Positions 31,320 through 32,284 of a DNA stretch of 32,284 nt are shown piece by piece (positions within the stretch are counted from its first letter, which is position 1; every line of letters begins with the position of its first letter). Both the position numbers and the translations under genes were made by a program. The stretch is from Haplomitrium mnioides. Lineage: Eukaryota; Marchantiophyta; Haplomitriopsida; Calobryales. Where the stretch lies: NCBI GenBank assembly GCA_049999725.1, contig JBNGIS010008719.1:1-32284 (forward strand), written 5' to 3'. The notes under the pieces are model-generated. The model searched no databases. It saw nothing but the letters and a program-made list of their open reading frames with translations, and had not been told where the DNA came from.

Positions 31320-31965
31320 GACCAAACCAACATTTATGACTCTGGTAGTCTCAGAATTACATATGCCCATGAATATTAGACATTGGGCTATTGGACAAAA
31401 GAGAGGAAGTGCAACATGAAATTATTCAATGTGCAACTTGAAGGTATGTTTGATTGCCTCCTCCGATTCATGCGTAGTTTGTTTAGATGTCTTGCACTTT
31501 TGGCAAAACTAAAACATCCTAGAGATGATGCTCATATGAATGTTTATTAGAAGCGACAGGAATTTTATAATTTTTTCATAGATCACTTGTTGTTGGAGAA
31601 AGATTGGATGTTAGATCTTTGCTCTAGGTCTGGTAGAAGGCTAGTCTGTGCACTTAAATTAATGCACAATTGTGTTGCCATTTAATATGATAGATGACAG
31701 TTCATCTATCTTTGATAGAGAGTTTTGATGATGGCGTCTTTGCCATCATATGTCACAAAGTCATAGATAGTTTATATGTACCACAAGGAGCTTGTTCCTC
31801 TTGGTACTGTTGGTGCTTTTGGCAACTCTATAGCTATTTTGGGGATTGGAAAGTCTCGACAAGGCTCTCTTGCAGTTGTGGATGTTCAGGATTCTTAGTT
31901 ACTTGATGTAGATGGCACCATTTGTTTTGATGAGGACAAGACTCAAGAAGAAGCATCAAAATGAT
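31320..31965 (+). pseudogene. Unrecognised decayed coding stretch with 3' end signals downstream
   Basis: One frame is open from 31320 to 31682 except for TAGs at 31377 and about 31548. After three close stops (31692-31718) it is open again from an ATG at 31728 to a TGA near 31963, with two TAGs. The second half is rich in Gly, Ser and Val (GTVGAFGNSIAILGIGKSRQ). This many codons with so few stops is more than AT-rich random DNA usually gives. No family recognised. AATAAA polyadenylation-like signals follow at 32040 and 32118-32137. Confidence 0.35.
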
Positions 31966-32039
31966 GTATTTTTTTTTAATACAATGTAGTATTTTATTTC
32001 AAAAAAAATTCAAGTCTAAGATCTCTTGGATGTATGTAT

Positions 32040-32137
32040 TTAATAAATGATCTTTCATTTAGAAAACATTTAATTTATATGTTATTAAGTTCATGCTTGA
32101 CAAGCTACCTTGTAAGAATAAATGAATTTGAATAAAA
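32040..32137 (+). terminator. AATAAA-type polyadenylation signals
   Basis: AATAAA occurs at about 32041, 32119 and 32132, downstream of the decayed coding at 31320-31965. AT-rich DNA yields this hexamer often, so its tie to that stretch is a guess. Confidence 0.25.
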
Positions 32138-32284
32138 CATTGTGCCTTATGTAAGAAGTAAGCAAAAAATTCCATACTGTTCTGGATGTTTTTGTTCAAA
32201 CAATTTAGATTTGGAGACAAGTACTCTTTGCATGCAAGACTTTTTTTTTCATTTTTTGTTGATCTCCTTACAATATATATATAT

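Overview
The window looks like intergenic DNA from a land plant with a large, repeat-rich nuclear genome. The evidence is plant-type Ty1/copia and Ty3/gypsy LTR retrotransposons, a tRNA-Asp-type primer-binding site, nested insertion, very sparse coding and long AT-rich gene-free stretches. A gymnosperm or another large-genome lineage would fit, but nothing in the sequence fixes the taxon. I see no intact host gene, rRNA, tRNA, CRISPR array or prokaryotic feature.

Left (1-8905): a Ty3/gypsy element on the + strand whose 5' LTR is cut by the window start. It has a tRNA-Asp-like primer site, one gag-pro-RT-RNase H-integrase reading frame (872-5875) and a long 3' LTR. Seventeen premature stops break the frame, yet every recognised domain stays in the same frame. 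The integrase catalytic Glu is a Lys. The element has landed in the protease region of an older minus-strand copia element, whose gag and protease remnants lie at 8906-10330.

Middle (10331-15300): no genes. It holds a pyrimidine-rich, TATA-bearing leader-like stretch on the minus strand, a nested inverted repeat, degenerate tandem repeats of about 39, 69 (weak) and 93 bp, and a (CA)31 microsatellite.

Centre (15301-22212): a structurally complete but coding-defective copia element with 260/256-bp LTRs, a perfect 5-bp target duplication (ATCAT), a 2.8-kb leader, gag with a CCHC knuckle, an integrase with its DD35E residues, an RT C-terminus with RNase H, and a polypurine tract. Two large deletions removed protease plus the integrase N-terminus, and most of RT.

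Right (22213-32284): mostly unrecognised, AT-rich DNA with decayed coding-like stretches (minus 23101-23595; plus 23803-23949, 30652-31152 and 31320-31965). The most unusual structure is a pair of arrays of 24-bp palindromic units (24227-24567 and 26163-26510), about 1.6 kb apart. The left one keeps an exact 24-bp register over 12 intervals, and its arms change together so that some units stay perfect palindromes. I found no convincing new enzymatic or defence system; the paired palindromic arrays are the best candidate for something undescribed.
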